Shown one piece after another: positions 35,014 through 47,204 of a stretch of DNA of 64,000 nucleotides. The stretch lies in the NCBI GenBank assembly GCA_949358305.1, contig OX442321.1, positions 806,001 through 870,000 on the forward strand. Reading direction: 5' to 3'. Both the position numbers and the translations under genes were made by a program. The DNA is from Strigamia acuminata (taxonomy: Eukaryota > Arthropoda > Chilopoda > Geophilomorpha > Linotaeniidae). Position 1 is the first letter of the stretch, and each line of letters starts with the position of its first letter. The notes under the pieces were generated by a model. It had not been told where the DNA came from. It ran no database searches and was given only the letters and a program-made list of their open reading frames with translations.

Positions 35014-35639
35014 ATTGATGATTTGCTATTTGCGAACGAGGCAATAATCCTCTGGCGCATGCTCGGAACAAGAAGACAGATTAGGAGTAGCCTTGTCGAG
35101 TGAGAGGGAAAGAAGGAGAGAGAGTCTTTTCTTTTCTTTTCTTTTTTTTTCACTCATTCATTCCATCCTCTCCTTCTTTGTTCACCACCCCGCTCACACT
35201 CACACGGGAGGGGAAGCGGGAAGGGTCGGTAATTTGATTTTGCAACCGTGCACTCCAACTCACTATCCTAAAAAGAAGCGAGTGAATTGGAAAAGAGACA
35301 CGTGCAACTCCCTTCAGACGTGGATTTGTGTTTGGTAATGCATTTCTCATTCGTTTTATCTCCTGCTTGTTAGCAGCCATCTTGAATGGTTTGGTGCGGG
35401 TCTAATTTGGTGGTTTTTCTACGGATTTTGACGGATTGATTGGCTTGCAATTTGATTAGGTGCTCGTTGGGGCAATTAAGTCGATTTAAATAAAAAGAAA
35501 AGTGCATGCATTTCTTTTAATTGGCAAAATGGATTTTTTCCCCGCGCTTTTTTACAGACCCGAGCATTAATTCCTTAGGTAAATGAATGCCAAGTAAAAA
35601 CTCAAATTCGTCATCACAAATTCCAATTTCCCTCAAACT

Positions 35640-35895
35640 TTTTCTAAAAAAAATTAAATTTCACTAAAACTTCATTGAAAAATTCAAATTTCTCAAATTT
35701 TCCATTAAAAAATTCAAATTTCTCAAATTTTTCATTAAAAAATTCAAATTTTTCAAATTTTTCATTAAAAAATTCAAATTTCTCTCAAAATTTTCATTAA
35801 ATTTTTCAAATTTTCCATTAAAAAATTCAAATTTCTCTCAAATTTTCCATTAAAAAATTCAAATATATCAAATTTTTCACTAAAAAATTCAATTT
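35640..35895. repeat. A/T tandem array, about 30 bp unit
   Basis: About eight copies of a unit with TTCATTAAAAAATTCAAATTT and TCTCAAATT, alternating T-runs and A6 runs about 10 bp apart. Confidence 0.85.
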
Positions 35896-37478
35896 CTACT
35901 CTATTATAAATTTCCTCGCGTATTATTAGAGGCTCGCACTCTAATGGCAGCCCTCACGCAATAAAAGGAAATACCGTATGGCAAGTTTAGAAACATAATT
36001 GATTCTTTTTGCTAGTTCTTCAAAGCGAAAACAAAATTAAAATGAATCAATCCAATCGATAACTATTGCCAACGCTTTGGAAAATAAAAACAGCGAATAC
36101 ATGACCACGAACCCGAAAAGAAAAAAAGCCGAACCCGCACACGTCTGTCTTGCTGCCAGTGACAGCAGTTGGAGGCAAAGACAACATTTGACAAGGATTA
36201 GCAATCGGAAAAACTTGTTGTCGAACCGCTTGTTTTTCTTCCCCACTCCCCAACTCCCACTTAATTGTACATTCAGTTGTGCCGACGTCTTTTCCCGCCA
36301 CTTTAATTATCGAACTCGACACACACAGCCCTAACTAAACACTGTCCGACTCGCAAACCCCCTTAACGAGCGCCCGTATTAAAACGCGCATCACGTCTCT
36401 GATTGCCCGCTATTAAAACGAGACGAGCCTTTCGTTCGTTTCTCCTTGAGCCGAAAAACGACGAGATAAATTTCGTGACTTCAAATATGTGCGCATCACA
36501 CTCGAGCGCGCGTCTGCCTCACAATTAATTAATTATCCGATTGCACGCATTAAAGGGCGCGCGCCACCGTTGCTGACCGGAAGTGGCCACTCGAGCATTG
36601 CATCATTGATATTGTTTTCCTTGTTGGCTCCATTTCAATTTTCAAACCCATTTGGTGCTGCGAGAAGTGTGTCAACAAGTCACTTCCAAATGGTTTGTTA
36701 TTTTATTACTTGGGGGCGCCGTCGAGAGACTGGCAAACAACACCGGCCAGTTATCAGTGACCATACGTGTGATGCGTGTCAGTTTGGGGTCTGAGGGATT
36801 TTCTAACGTTATTATAACGTCTGTGGGCTTGATGGAATGGAGTTTTGACGAGATTTTTGTGTTTTAAGCCTAATTCTCGTAGGATAACGCCGTGATTTAG
36901 TCGTGTCGTGAATTGTATTGCGGATGTTGGCTGGGTAAGAGCCAAGTCTTCCCATTGACATGTTTGACATTCAGTTTGACATTCAGTTTGGAAAATGTGG
37001 CTCTGTTTTTGCCACATTGTATGAAATGTTCGAGATAAAGGCTGGCTGGCGCTTTGGGGTTGGGCTCGGGCTCGCTTCGTCTGTTTTGGAAGGAATTGGA
37101 ATTTGAAGTGGGTTTTATGAATGAAAGCATTGCAGTTGGTTGCTAGTGCGATCATTGGCTAAGGTGGGATGGTTTAAACGCAGTAGTTGCGTTTGAAAGG
37201 TCAGTTTGGAATTAGAGTGAGCTTGTTTTGCTGAGTGCGTGACAGTGGCGGAAATTCACATTTTTGGACTCCGTTGTTGCAGGTCTTATATAATATTAAT
37301 GTTAATTATTGGTTTTTATGTTATTTTTTATAAAGTGTTATAAGTAAATTGATATGGATAATATGATAAGAACAAACCTGAGAGGAATGTAACAAGATGA
37401 GTGCAAAAATTTATTTGGCGACGAATTATTAAATTACAAAAAAATATATATAAAGATTAAATATTTAGATAAGGCCCT
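35896..37478. other. Gene-free stretch
   Basis: Mixed-composition sequence, locally CpG-rich around 36320-36560. Frames of 91-133 codons exist but have no family resemblance and overlap each other, so I do not call them genes. Confidence 0.35.
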
Positions 37479-37479
37479 T

Positions 37480-37735
37480 TTTAGCAGAAAAATGCATTTC
37501 CAAGTAAAAAAAAATGCATGTGCCGGCAAAAAAGTAAAAAAAAAATTGTATTTCCGGTGAAAAAATGCATTTGCAGGTTAAAAAAAATGTATTTTCAGGT
37601 GGGAATAAAATGCATTTTCAGGTGAAAAAATTGCTTTTTCAAGGTGGGAAAAAAATGCATTTTTAGGTGAAAAAGAAATGCATTTTTAGGTGAAAAAGAA
37701 ATGCATTTTCAGACGAAAAAATGCTTTTTTTCTGC
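37480..37735. repeat. Tandem array, about 20-25 bp unit (AAATGCATTTTCAGGTG type)
   Basis: Around eleven degenerate copies of ATGCATTTTTAGGTGAAAAA with unit length drifting between about 20 and 25. Each unit carries ATGCAT flanked by A and T runs. Confidence 0.85.
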
Positions 37736-37849
37736 ATTTTTTTAATGATGTATACTGGGGGACTTTTAGAATCAGGGGGCATGGGGCAATAGCCCCTTAG
37801 TGTTCCCTTAATCCAGTACAGTCGAGCAGTTCAAATATGCTATTTAGTG

Positions 37850-39540
37850 TAAATGACTTTTCGAATGCAATAATGCGACGCTGTCGTTAAAGGTCGTGTA
37901 GGTCTTAACTGCGTGCTGTTTTATCCGGAAGTGAACATGATATGGATATCCAGTATCGTTGTCGCGCGATTGGCTGAATCTGGATTTTGGCATGTGGATA
38001 CAAATTGGACATTCGTGAGATGTAGCCAGTCGGATGTGGACATGAAAGGGACGTTTGGATCTGGTGATATGGATGGACATCCCGTGGACTGCGTATGAGT
38101 TTGATCCTAAGGAGCGCTTGTACTTCGTGCCAACGCGCCATTAATAGAGAACCACGAACACGAAGCTGCAGCCATTTGCAACGAGCACAACTTTAAATTA
38201 ACGAACTTGAGTCGGCTCGACACACGACGTGACATTTCTCACTCGTTTTCAGAGATGAAGACGCGAGTCGGAAGAATCTTGTTTGGGCGTTTGAATTAAA
38301 ACGGTAAACTCGAGATGTGACGGAAAATTTAAAAAAAATTAAAAAAAATTAAAAAAAAAATTTAGAAAAATTTTAAAAAAATTTTAAAAAAAATTTCAAA
38401 CGTCAATTTAAAAAAAAAAAAAATTTCTGTGCAAATTGAGATCAAAACGGACATAATTGGAAATTCAATCTTGAGCATTGAGAAGTGGCGCAGTTTTTTG
38501 CTTGCGAATTTCGGTGTGAAGAGCGCCACGAAAGCCGGTTTACCGAACACAAGCCGCTCTCATCACTTTTCTCATTTGCAAGTGCTTTTTTTTTTTTTTC
38601 TATATACTATTTTTCGTATTGCTTGTGCAGCCATATTGAATTTCTATTGGATCGATGGCAATTCTGATGCAAATTAATTGCTTTTCATTAGTAATAAATT
38701 CTAAGTATACAAAGAAAATGGATGTTTGACATCACACTTCAAGCTTTAATATCAAATTTAAGCCTTATTGGGTATTTGAAAACACTTTTAAAGCGCTTCT
38801 GCATCAGAGGTTTTTTTTTTTTCTAAAAATAATTGAGTAAAACGTAATAAATTTCACATGGAAATCGCACGGAAGGCAACAACACAGTGCCGAGATGGAA
38901 ATGTTTAAGAAGATGATAATTTGGAAAAAAGTACAAGTTATTCAACAGCATTAGTGACAATTTGGACAGGAAAATTAAAGTTACTGGTGGGAAAAAGAAA
39001 AAAAGGTTGAGTAATGGCGCTCGTGTTCTGTGACAGCTCAAAAGAATCTGCAAGATACGAATCTAAGCTGCTTTATAGATTAAATAAGAGCTCAATTTCT
39101 CACCACCACTCACACACTGATATGATGTCACAATTTGTAAGGAAATTAACCGTTGTTGAATTATTTATTGCAATTTCATATCCACCCTGGGCTGCTTGGT
39201 TTCGATTTACACTGCGAAAAGAATAGGCCTAAAGCTTTGTCGTTGAAGCTCGACGCATTTTTCAAGTGTAACGTCTTTTGGCGCAGTAGCAATTCCAAAC
39301 AACCGGAAATGACCGAATGAGTGACGGAAGCGACATAAGTGAGAGGAGGGGGAGAACGATACAACACAATCGATGAAGTTAATATCATGGTTTACATTTG
39401 TTATTTGTTAACAATCTATTTCCACATATTTCATATTTGATGCCATATTTGATTGTAGAATTGTGGGATTGTTTGGCAAAACATACATACCGGTATCTAT
39501 TATTGCGGATTGTTGGTTACTGTGGATACGGGCTTAAGTA
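37850..39540. other. Gene-free stretch
   Basis: Contains A/T homopolymer runs (38330-38425) and a copy of the GACTTTTCGAATGCA terminal word near 37856. No gene recognised. Confidence 0.4.
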
Positions 39541-39881
39541 TTAAAGCTCGTTTACATTGTTGCAAAATTGCGTTCGAATTGCGTGAAAGTTCGTGTGGCA
39601 ACCTTTCGCACGCGAAATTTCAGAGTAGACTTGAAGTCTAATTTTTCGCTTTGCTTGGAAAGTTTGCACGCGTTGGCCAATGACAGACGAGATAGCGTAT
39701 GTCGTCACCAACTTCACAATTGATTCAAAATGGCAGCACCACGTTGGACAAGTGAAAGGAGACCTCACTTCATCACTTCTCTTTGCTTCATTGAGAAAAT
39801 GAGAAGCAAATTTTTTCATGTGAATTTTTGGGCGCGACCATTTCGCGTGCTAAATTTCGCAACAATGTAAACGAGCCTTAA
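39541..39881. mobile_element. piggyBac-type MITE with TTAA target sites
   Basis: TTAA at 39541-39544 and 39878-39881 flank inverted ends that share GCTCGTTTACATTGTTGC exactly; only the outermost base differs. TTAA duplication is the hallmark of piggyBac. No transposase coding. Confidence 0.8.
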
Positions 39882-39884
39882 GAA

Positions 39885-42755
39885 GCGTCTGGTGACAGGG
39901 GGCTCCAGACCAATGAAATTACTGACACAAACCAGGAATGACTAATGCAGACTAACCATATCGCGACTAAATAAGTGCCCAATTCCCATCACATTAAAAA
40001 AACCAGTTTGCAGGTCAAGGGGGGCGCTGGCCCCTCTTGTTAAGAAAAAAACCCAAGAACACGCAAAAACTAAGAAACAGCATTAGTCACTCCTGGCTGA
40101 GGAGCCCCTGCCGCCAGGTATATATTTGAACAAGTCGAGAAGTTTGACTTGTACCTTGCGGTTTAAATTTTAAGCACATAACATGGGAATGTTATTCAAT
40201 GGGAATGACGTCACGTACAAACACGAAACGAGTTTTGCATACGTTTTAGACTTTTTGAATGCACCTACTGTTTTTATGCGAAACTGAATGGAAAAATAAG
40301 AGAAAAATGACGTGATCCATCAATGGCCGCTCTGAGCAAAACGTTGAGACGGAGAAGACATTCGGTACTTTTTCACCGACATGTGCTCAGGTGAGGGTTG
40401 AAGTTTGAGTTAGGAGCGGTGAGATTAGGCGAGATGTGGCGTGAGATTTTTGCGCGGATTCAAAGTTGGGCAATGCTTGGAAGCGTAGTTTTGTGATATA
40501 CGGCCGTTCATTTTGATGAATCCAATATAGAAATTCCGCGCGGGGATTTGGTTACATCCGTATCGAAATCGATGTTGGTAATCATGCTTTTAGCAATTTG
40601 CGCTTGCAAACATGGGTCTATGGATTTCTGCTCTCACTGCACTTAAAGTTGCATGTGTGGGCGTGTTGGAGCAGCTTTTTCGAACTCGCACATGAATGCG
40701 GTCAAAGTGGCACCAACAATAAAAATAAAGAGTTAGACAATTAACAATTTGCAGAATGAACAACTTCGAGACTTCACATCTAAACTCTATTCCAAAAAGT
40801 ACTTGAAATACTCCCATTGGTTGGGAGATTCATAACACCAGTATAAATGCATTGCGAGAAATAGTTCACAATACAATAAATAATTTTCAGGCGTTATTTT
40901 TAAATCAAACGTTAAATAAAATTGAACTATAGTGATAACGTCCGCCAAAAATGTAAATGCGGGATGTCGGTTGTCCGCCATTTGTCCGCAAAAGGTTTTA
41001 ACAATGCGGAACAACTTGGATTTCAAAAAAATGGCGGATGTGAAGTCCTGTACTGATCGTCCTAGATTCTATTCAGCATCTGTACTCAGTTTACATTGAC
41101 TATTGACTCGTAAACTGCCATTGCATCATGGTTACAAATGAACAATGGAGAAATATTTGTAAATTGCACATATTTGCCACGAGAGGATGTGAGTCGACAA
41201 TATGCTCTAGATTAACCGGTTAATTGGGTTTGGGTTGGTAATTTAGGTCATCTTGAATTTGAGCTCTTTTCATATTGGTTGTGAAGGATCGTATGATCAG
41301 TTATTTGTATCCTCGAGCTTGTGATATGCTCAACCAATGGGAGTTTGTCACAAGTTTTGTAAACAGAGTATCAGCTAGTGAATAACGTCTCAATAGATCT
41401 CTATTGTATGTCTTTACCATCCAGCGTCGCTTAAGGCCTCTGGACTTGATTCACAATTGGTTAAACCTGATAAACCCAAAATCAATACAAATTCAGGCAG
41501 CACTGGAAATATGAAGGGAAAAAAAAACAATGTGCTTGGTCAAGGTAGATTATTGGCTTTTGTATTTGGCTCAAAAGTATTACACTTGGATTCTTACAAT
41601 CTGTTAAGGTCCAAATGAAAAAGAAAAAGAAAAAATAATATTGGTTGAAACTGTGTGCACTTATTTAAATATTGTATTAACTGAGAAAAATAGTGAAGGC
41701 TGTGTCAGCAGATCAATAAATTGATCAAATATTAAAGAAATAAACAAAGAGTTTGTATCATGGAGGAATCGAGCCGTTTATTTTGTGTTTGCTCACCAGG
41801 GGCATTGAAAATTGTTGAGATTGTAGGAGAAGAGCACCATCAGTCCTGTTTCAGGGAGAATGGATGAGATGAAGAATTTACAACGCCAGAAGCAAAGAAA
41901 TGCTGCCCCATCATGCATAAGGGTGCATTTCCTCGGACAAGAAAACTTCCCTGCAGTACAGCTCGTTGAAAGTTTGTGTGGAATTTAGATGGCGTTGCAC
42001 ATTAATGACATAATAATGAAATGTTTATATAAATTTAATATAATAATAATAAATCATTAACTATTGATAAATTATTCAAATGTCACATACCGTGTTGAAA
42101 TAGAAGGGTTTTTGGTGCCCCTGGTGAGCAAACGTGAAAAAGCGTTGCAAGGTGGTTGTAATTATGTAGCGATTTAATATTCCCCAGACTAACAAGCAAG
42201 TGTGGGTTGTCGAGGGTTAAAATCAATTTTCGTCGACGGGTTATGGTCATTTTGTGCGATTATAGGCTTAAAAGTGTAAAGAAAAAGAAAATTAATTAAA
42301 GCATCTTATTAATGCTCTCCATTAGGCTTAAAAGCTGTTAATGCATTAACTGTGATTGCGGCATGTTTTTCAACAGTTCACAATTCAGCTTTAATGAGAT
42401 GCAGTAAAGCGTATGGATAATTAAACGAGTCGCATCTGTTGCTATGGCTACGGATGCTGATGATGGGACGACCCTTTTTCCATTGGGGTGTATTAAGGTT
42501 AATGGGTGGGGTGCTGACTGCTGGATCTCGTGCCCCATTCCTTCTCCCCCGCTTTTCTCCATCTTGTCACGAATGGAGGACAATTTATTGGCTGTAAAAA
42601 AGTCTGAATCTTGGGCTAAAAGTACCCTCATCTTCCCCCTCCACCCTCACTTCCGTTTTTATCTCCATCACCCCTTTTATGCTACGGCGCCATATCTTTA
42701 TGGCTGTTGACTCTTCGTCTAAATGCACGCGTCGCCCCCGCTCTGTTTACATGAC
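39885..42755. other. Gene-free stretch
   Basis: Scattered element debris, including a TTTTTGAATGCACCTAC terminal word near 40255 and CTCCCATTGG words near 40810 and 41335. No gene recognised. Confidence 0.4.
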
Positions 42756-43000
42756 TAAAACGCTTTGGCACAGTGTTGGGCCGCATTAGGCCTAATTCGA
42801 AGATGGCGCCGCCGCTGCCACGGCCCGAAGACGAAATCACGAGATTGTTTGACGGCGGTCAGCGAAACCCAATCCCTTAAGCTCATATTAGATTGGTTTA
42901 TTCATGAATACACAGGAGTGGATTTGTAGCTGTGGGCACGGCGCATGCGCACTCGCGCGTCCTTTGTTTTGTAGTCCACCCGAGCGAGTGTGAATGTTGG
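42720..43000 (+). promoter_or_regulatory. CpG-rich island with NRF-1-type site
   Basis: Local CpG-rich sequence inside AT-rich DNA. It contains GGCGCATGCGCA (42940-42951), a full NRF-1 consensus, and AAGATGGCGCCGCCG at about 42800. An ATG there opens a 25-codon frame in good initiation context. It could be an internal promoter or first exon, or a relic carried by a transposon. Confidence 0.35.
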
Positions 43001-43250
43001 TCTGGAGTATCGATCCGTTCCGTTCCTTCGTTGTGTTCACTTTATTGGCTGCCAACCTCAGACTGCATCATTAAAAATCTTTTAATACCCATTGCGAATT
43101 TGCCCACCGTAAGGCTTAAAAATCCAATGTGGCAAACCGCTCTTCTCACTCACAGAGAGAGGAGATGAGACTTTTCAAGAGCCACGTTGCTTGCATTAAA
43201 AAAAGGCATCCTACGGTGTTCTACGGCCAGCCAAGCAAAATAGTACTCCG

Positions 43251-43299
43251 TAATTCGATAATTCGTTATATCGTGATTCGTTATAAAGAGTTTTGACTG
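43251..43299 (-). mobile_element. pogo/mariner-like terminal fragment
   Basis: Minus strand begins CAGTCAAAACTCTTTATAAC and continues with CGATATAACG, the GTTATAACGAA style of terminal repeat common in invertebrate pogo/mariner elements. Only one end is found. Confidence 0.45.
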
Positions 43300-44526
43300 T
43301 ATTACCGTCCATAGATGGGTCGCCGTTACAAATAAATACATACAAGTATTATCGTACTGTCGAAAACGGGGTGAGACTTAGAATCGAAGGAATATGGTAT
43401 TATGGTCAACCTTGGCCTCTTGAGTTTTTGGTAGAATAAACATGGACGATGCTTCGTAAAATGTCACCGGTGAAATTTGTTTTCCCTGATCGTTTTGCTG
43501 CAACGCACCATACATCTACGACTTGGTGGTTCGTGCAAAAGTCCTACACCACATCATTCAACATCATCCAACCGAATGGCCGACTCTATGGTCTCGGGTT
43601 CCTTTGGGTATAAATATCCCACTAAGCACTTACCAACATAAACATGTCCAGCCAGCAAAAAGCAGCCTGGCTTCCAATAGCAGCCTGTTGTGCAATAACA
43701 GCCCACCACTATTGAATTGGAATTGATACAAACAGCATTGTGTGTGATTCACCATTTGTTGGATGTCCAAAAAGAAGATTTATCTAACTGTTAAAAAAAA
43801 GCATATTTTGTTGGGTTAGGAGTGTTCCCTGCAGTGAATTGGAGTGAAGTTGAATAGGGTGAGAGGGTTGGTGGAGGGAGCAATTTGCCTAGAAGAAGGC
43901 GAGCTAGTTGTATTGTGTGGGAATAGCCCTTGTGTCTGCTTACGACTCGTGTAGAGAGACATTAAAGTACCATTGCTGAAGCGCTTCTTGCATCTGTTGT
44001 TTACCCTTTTTTCTTCGCCGGCAGACATTCCGGTCCAACATTCCATTTGTCATTTTGCATTTCTTTTTGAATTTGGCTCAAGTTTTCTCATTTAAAAAAA
44101 TTGGTTTGTTTTGTTCTAAAAACACAGCACTCAATCCTTTTTCTTTTCTTTTTTCTTATTTCTCTTTGGGTTTTAAGGTGGAGCTAAACTTGTAGAATTT
44201 TAAATGAGTCTTTAAATCAGCTTAAAGATGCGGGGAAGAAATTTCATTTTATAAATTTGTCATATTAAGTAGGAGTTTTTAACATTCAGGCGTCTGCGCA
44301 TTTGCCTGCAGTCAAATTTTGAAATGAGGTTAAAACTCTTCAGCCTAATTACTTTGGAACTTTCAGGTAGTGCATGAATAATTTAAAAATTAAACTTCAT
44401 TTTAATAGAAAAATAATAAATTTTTAGTAATAATTCTTTAATGCGACTACCCCCCCCCCCACATTTGACGTCACTCGTAATCCACGAACTACCGTGATTA
44501 GATTGTAATTGCAAATTTCGAGCATC

Positions 44527-44558
44527 GGCGGGGACACTAACCACTATACTATCGAGGA
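44527..44558 (-). pseudogene. tRNA-Asp 5' half
   Basis: On the minus strand, 32 nt starting TCCTCGATAGTATAGTGG match the 5' end of animal tRNA-Asp(GUC) through the D-arm into the 5' anticodon stem with one mismatch (GTGTCC for GTATCC). Similarity stops just before the anticodon. The anticodon, T-arm and 3' acceptor strand are missing, so it cannot be a working tRNA. It may be an inserted tRNA half or the head of a tRNA-Asp-derived SINE. Confidence 0.7.
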
Positions 44559-45711
44559 TTTCACCGCAAAACAGCCGTTAGGGGACCTGCGCTTCGATTT
44601 CCAGTCCTAGATTTGTCTAAGATTCATTAATCTTCCATGTTACACTGTGTATACAGTCTGGCGAGAGTCCTGTATCAACACAGAGGAGTTTTGCCCAGCT
44701 TGGAGGAGTGTTTGGTCTGCAAACCACTGGGTCTAGAGGACAACGACTGTATTTTGTAAAATATATATTCACTTTTAATTTCTTATTAAGGGTTAATAAG
44801 ATGATAAATATAGTTTGTATGCGATGCGCAATTTCTTTCGTCTACTTGCTATTTTCCATTTTTATTGACATTAACAAGATGTAAATTGAATTTTCTTCTT
44901 CTTGTGGAGTTGTTGCAAACATCATTTGCAAGTGGATTTGAAAATTTTCTACAATTGCTTGCATCTGCGGTCACAAGGATTTGAAGTCGCGGAATGCAGA
45001 TGCAAGATAAATTATGGGATTGAAATTTTGTGCAACTCGATAGAATGCGAAGAATTGCAATGAGGAGAGACTGACTCCCAAGGTGTAGCGAAGTATTCAA
45101 TGGGTTTGCGGTCTACCGGTCAGCTGAGTTGATCTTGATTTGGAATGGGGAACTGCGCATGAACAGATTAATGAATCTTCACTTGCGAGTCCAATTTCAT
45201 GAATGCGGCAAGAATTCATTTTAGTGTTAACACGCGCGAGACGCTGTGGTTACAACTGAACAAGAATGAGCATTGTTTATGTCTTTGTTTTTCTCGACTA
45301 AAAGCGCTTTAATCCTTTGAATATACATCCCATCAAGGAAAGATAAGGTTGGATGAATGACCAACTGTAACCAGAGCGATTCTTGTGTACTTCTTAAAGA
45401 GTCACTGGGTCTCGCCTTCCCCGACTACAGTTCGTGCCCAGTATGTTAAATTCAAACTATGCACTCAGGTAACATGGTCCAAATTGTGCTTTCTCTTGTT
45501 TTCTTTGCTTTTATTAGTATTATTATTATTATTACCTCTTAGACCTTAGTAGATTAGACACACTACTGCTAGTATAAGTGGTTTCCAGCAATTATGTGTA
45601 CAGAACAGAATGTACAGTTTGAATTTAGCATCAAATGGTGGGCGCGAATGCTAGTTTCCTACTTTTATAACTTGTTCGCACCAGAAAGCTTGGGCCGGCC
45701 GGAAATTTAAA

Positions 45712-45941
45712 TCTATACTCAAAACCACCACAACGTTGATCTATTTCACTGGTGTAGTGGCACAAAAAAGTAGCCCAAAACCCCAGAATTGTAATCAAAC
45801 TCCAGATATTGTGATCGATTACCAACATCGTCAAAGGTGATGCTTTGACGCAAAACTACTTTTCCGCGTAGTAGAACACAGTACACAGTTAGGCGTAAAC
45901 CGGCTGAAATAGATCAACGTTGGGGTGGTTTTGAGTATAGA
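45712..45941. mobile_element. MITE with 37 bp terminal inverted repeats (TCTATACTCAAAACC type)
   Basis: 45712-45748 and 45905-45941 are inverted repeats with one mismatch. The core holds CACTGGTGTAGTGGCAC, AGTAGCCCAAAACCCCAG and AACTACTTTTCCGCGTAGTA words shared with the elements at 28836, 31310 and 60600. No coding. Confidence 0.85.
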
Positions 45942-46727
45942 AAAGTTATGTTGATATTGACGTTTTACATTTCTGTCAGATGTTTTTATTCTTTGCAAAT
46001 CTGTAAATCTTCTGACTGCTGGAGCTATTGGCCGGTTGATCTTCAATAGCTGGTGAGTTTAGTGACCCCTCTAAGCTGTCAGTTGTCGGGCCGACCAAGC
46101 ACTTGATGGATTTGCATTTAGGTGATAACAAATTGGATTATGGAGTAGGACATCAACAATTTTTTGTTGAGTTGGATTTAGGCTCTTGTGTGTGTATCTC
46201 TAAAGAGACAAATGTTTCCATGACCCTCAAACAGTTTTGGTGATTTGTCAAAGAAGAAAATTCTTGCTATCCGATGGGGGACAGCAGATTGGACTTACTG
46301 GAGAAAGAATTCTAATTGGCAATTCGATTTTTTTTTTCTCCAAAGGACAGTTTTTATTTGGGATTCTTTCTGTTGGTTTGTGGGAAGTAGGGGGATCATG
46401 CAAGAACATGAAAATAAAAAGTTTTATTCAGATTTTTTTAGGAATTTGATTGATGGGTGCGGTAGATTGTTATATTTTATTGTTTTTCTTGGCAAGAGGC
46501 AGCGAAGGGCGAATATACGCAATACATCAGACTGTTAGGCACTGCCACACACAAGTAAATTGAAATTGGGGACAGCGAAATGAAAGCAGCCAAAGGGAGA
46601 AGAAAGAAGACAAAACTAAGACGCTGTAGGGAAAAAATCTGGTGAAACTCTAGATTACACATTGTATTGCTATGTTTTTCTATCTTTTTCACTTGCAAAT
46701 CAAAAAATAAAAATAATTAAGACCTAA

Positions 46728-47160
46728 TATGGTAAAACAATGCAAAATAAGGTAAAACAATGCAAAATAAGGTAAAACAATGCAAACTAAGGTAAAACAA
46801 TGCAAAATAAGGTAAAACAATGCAAAATAAGGTAAAACAATGCAAAATAAGGTAAAACAATGCAAAATAAGGTAAAACAATGCAGAATAAAGTAAAACAA
46901 TGCAAAATAAGGTAAAACAATGCAAAATAAGGTAAAACAATGTGCAAAATAAGGTAAAACAATGCAAAATAAGGTCAAATCAATGCAAAACAAGGTAAAA
47001 CAATGCAGAATAAAGTAAAACAATGCAAAATAAGGTAACACAATGCAAAATAAGGTAAAACTGTGCAAAATAAAGTCAAATCAATGCAAAATAAGGTCAA
47101 AACAATGCAAAATAAGGTCAAAACAATGCAGAATAAGGTAAACCAATGCAAAATACGGTT
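46728..47160. repeat. Minisatellite, exact 20 bp unit (GGTAAAACAATGCAAAATAA)
   Basis: About twenty-one copies, most identical, with scattered G-for-A changes and a few 1-2 bp insertions in the right half. A4 runs are exactly 10 bp apart. Minus-strand open frames here are pure repeat. The array ends directly at a GACTTTTCGAATGCAGC terminal word (about 47183). Confidence 0.95.
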
Positions 47161-47204
47161 AAAAATGATGTTTGGTCGGAATGACTTTTCGAATGCAGCT
47201 TCCC

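Noticed and set aside
34449-35153. 234-codon minus-strand Asn/Gln-rich frame
   Set aside because: It is produced by the 20 bp minisatellite, which is open in several frames, and has no nonrepetitive domain.
36754-37155. 133-codon minus-strand frame
   Set aside because: No domain, low-information composition and overlapping alternatives; consistent with chance in a GC-richer patch.
46689-47068. Overlapping Phe/Leu/Tyr-rich minus-strand frames resembling membrane proteins
   Set aside because: They are translations of the GGTAAAACAATGCAAAATAA array in all three frames.
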